Position numbers and translations under genes: made by a program | Notes under the pieces: model-generated | Database searches by the model: none | Told to the model about the DNA's origin: nothing | Seen by the model: the letters and a program-made list of their open reading frames with translations, nothing else | Part shown: positions 22,446-22,568 of the stretch, in pieces | How the letters are laid out: the number at the start of each line of letters is the position of its first letter | Numbering within the stretch: the stretch's first letter is position 1 | Source: a virus | Direction: 5' to 3' (one strand) | Length of the DNA: 22,568 nt | IMG/VR virus record: IMGVR_UViG_3300025276_000232 | Coordinates: 1-22,568 of that record

Positions 22446-22568
22446 TTATTCACACTTCCTAAGACCAGTAGCAGGATCAAAGTAACAAGCCCCTGCTTCT
22501 TCAATGAAGTTGTCTTTCTCTACAGGTTTCTCTTCCACTACCTCTTCAGATGCAGATGCATTTAAAAT
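22446..22568 (-). CDS. C-terminal end of a minus-strand gene (partial)
   Basis: Reading from the window edge at 22568 leftward, one frame is open for 40 codons to a TAA at 22448-22446. The peptide has an acidic part (SEEVVEEKPVEKDNFIEEAG) and a Cys-framed end (ACYFDPATGLRKCE). The start lies beyond the window. Three things support it: the open frame, the biased acidic composition, and a leftward terminator 115 nt beyond the stop that otherwise has no gene to serve. Function unknown. It shows that the genome's transcription direction changes here. Confidence 0.6.
   Translation of the reverse strand: MLNASASEEVVEEKPVEKDNFIEEAGACYFDPATGLRKCE

Noticed and set aside
1-22568. tRNA genes, CRISPR arrays, insertion sequences, integrase or lysogeny genes
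   Set aside because: No cloverleaf, regularly spaced identical repeats, transposase or recombinase motifs were seen on either strand.

Overview
This window is part of a tailed-phage genome, or a metagenomic assembly of one. It is tightly packed, moderately AT-rich and almost entirely on the + strand. It holds a run of virion and lysis genes and has no tRNA, integrase or host metabolic gene. The tail fibre has an H-x-H N-terminus, tandem beta-repeats and a C-terminal S74 chaperone. Small conserved marine-phage proteins follow it, and very large helical virion proteins sit downstream of a GH19 endolysin. Together these point to a marine podovirus. The closest type I can recall is the HMO-2011-like phages of marine alphaproteobacteria, but that is inference and no search was run.

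Layout. (1) 1-5769: the end of a tail hub or stabilisation-type protein, a 1471-aa tail fibre ending in an S74 self-cleaving chaperone, and a short fibre-associated protein. (2) 5796-9047: small conserved proteins, then an island of five successive exported proteins (all with signal peptides, stop/start overlaps throughout). One resembles a pilin and the next resembles a fragment of a PapD-type pilus chaperone. (3) 9049-11164: membrane and lysis module, made of a membrane-anchored coiled-coil protein (spanin-like), a two-TM protein with a textbook EF-hand loop, a 3-TM holin-like protein and a GH19 endolysin with a peptidoglycan-binding domain. (4) 11165-11234: the only sizeable gap in the + strand block, with a good sigma70-type promoter overlapping an imperfect inverted repeat. 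(5) 11235-22296: an HlyC-like toxin-activating lysine acyltransferase followed at once by virion genes (666, 722, 63, 190, 766 and 1123 aa). These are probably internal or ejection proteins and contain several repeat modules. (6) 22297-22568: a convergent gene boundary with a leftward terminator, an extra hairpin, a rightward terminator, and the C-terminal end of a minus-strand gene that runs off the window.

How it works together. The fibre and hub recognise the host. The exported island and membrane genes act on the host envelope late in infection. The holin and endolysin lyse the cell. The last block supplies the large proteins thought to enter the envelope with the DNA. The most striking feature is the lysine acyltransferase that shares a promoter, and probably translational coupling, with these virion proteins. 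No RTX toxin is visible, so the phage may fatty-acylate its own ejection proteins. The catalytic Asp of HlyC is Glu here. The second candidate for an undescribed system is the exported island with its pilin-like/chaperone-like pair.
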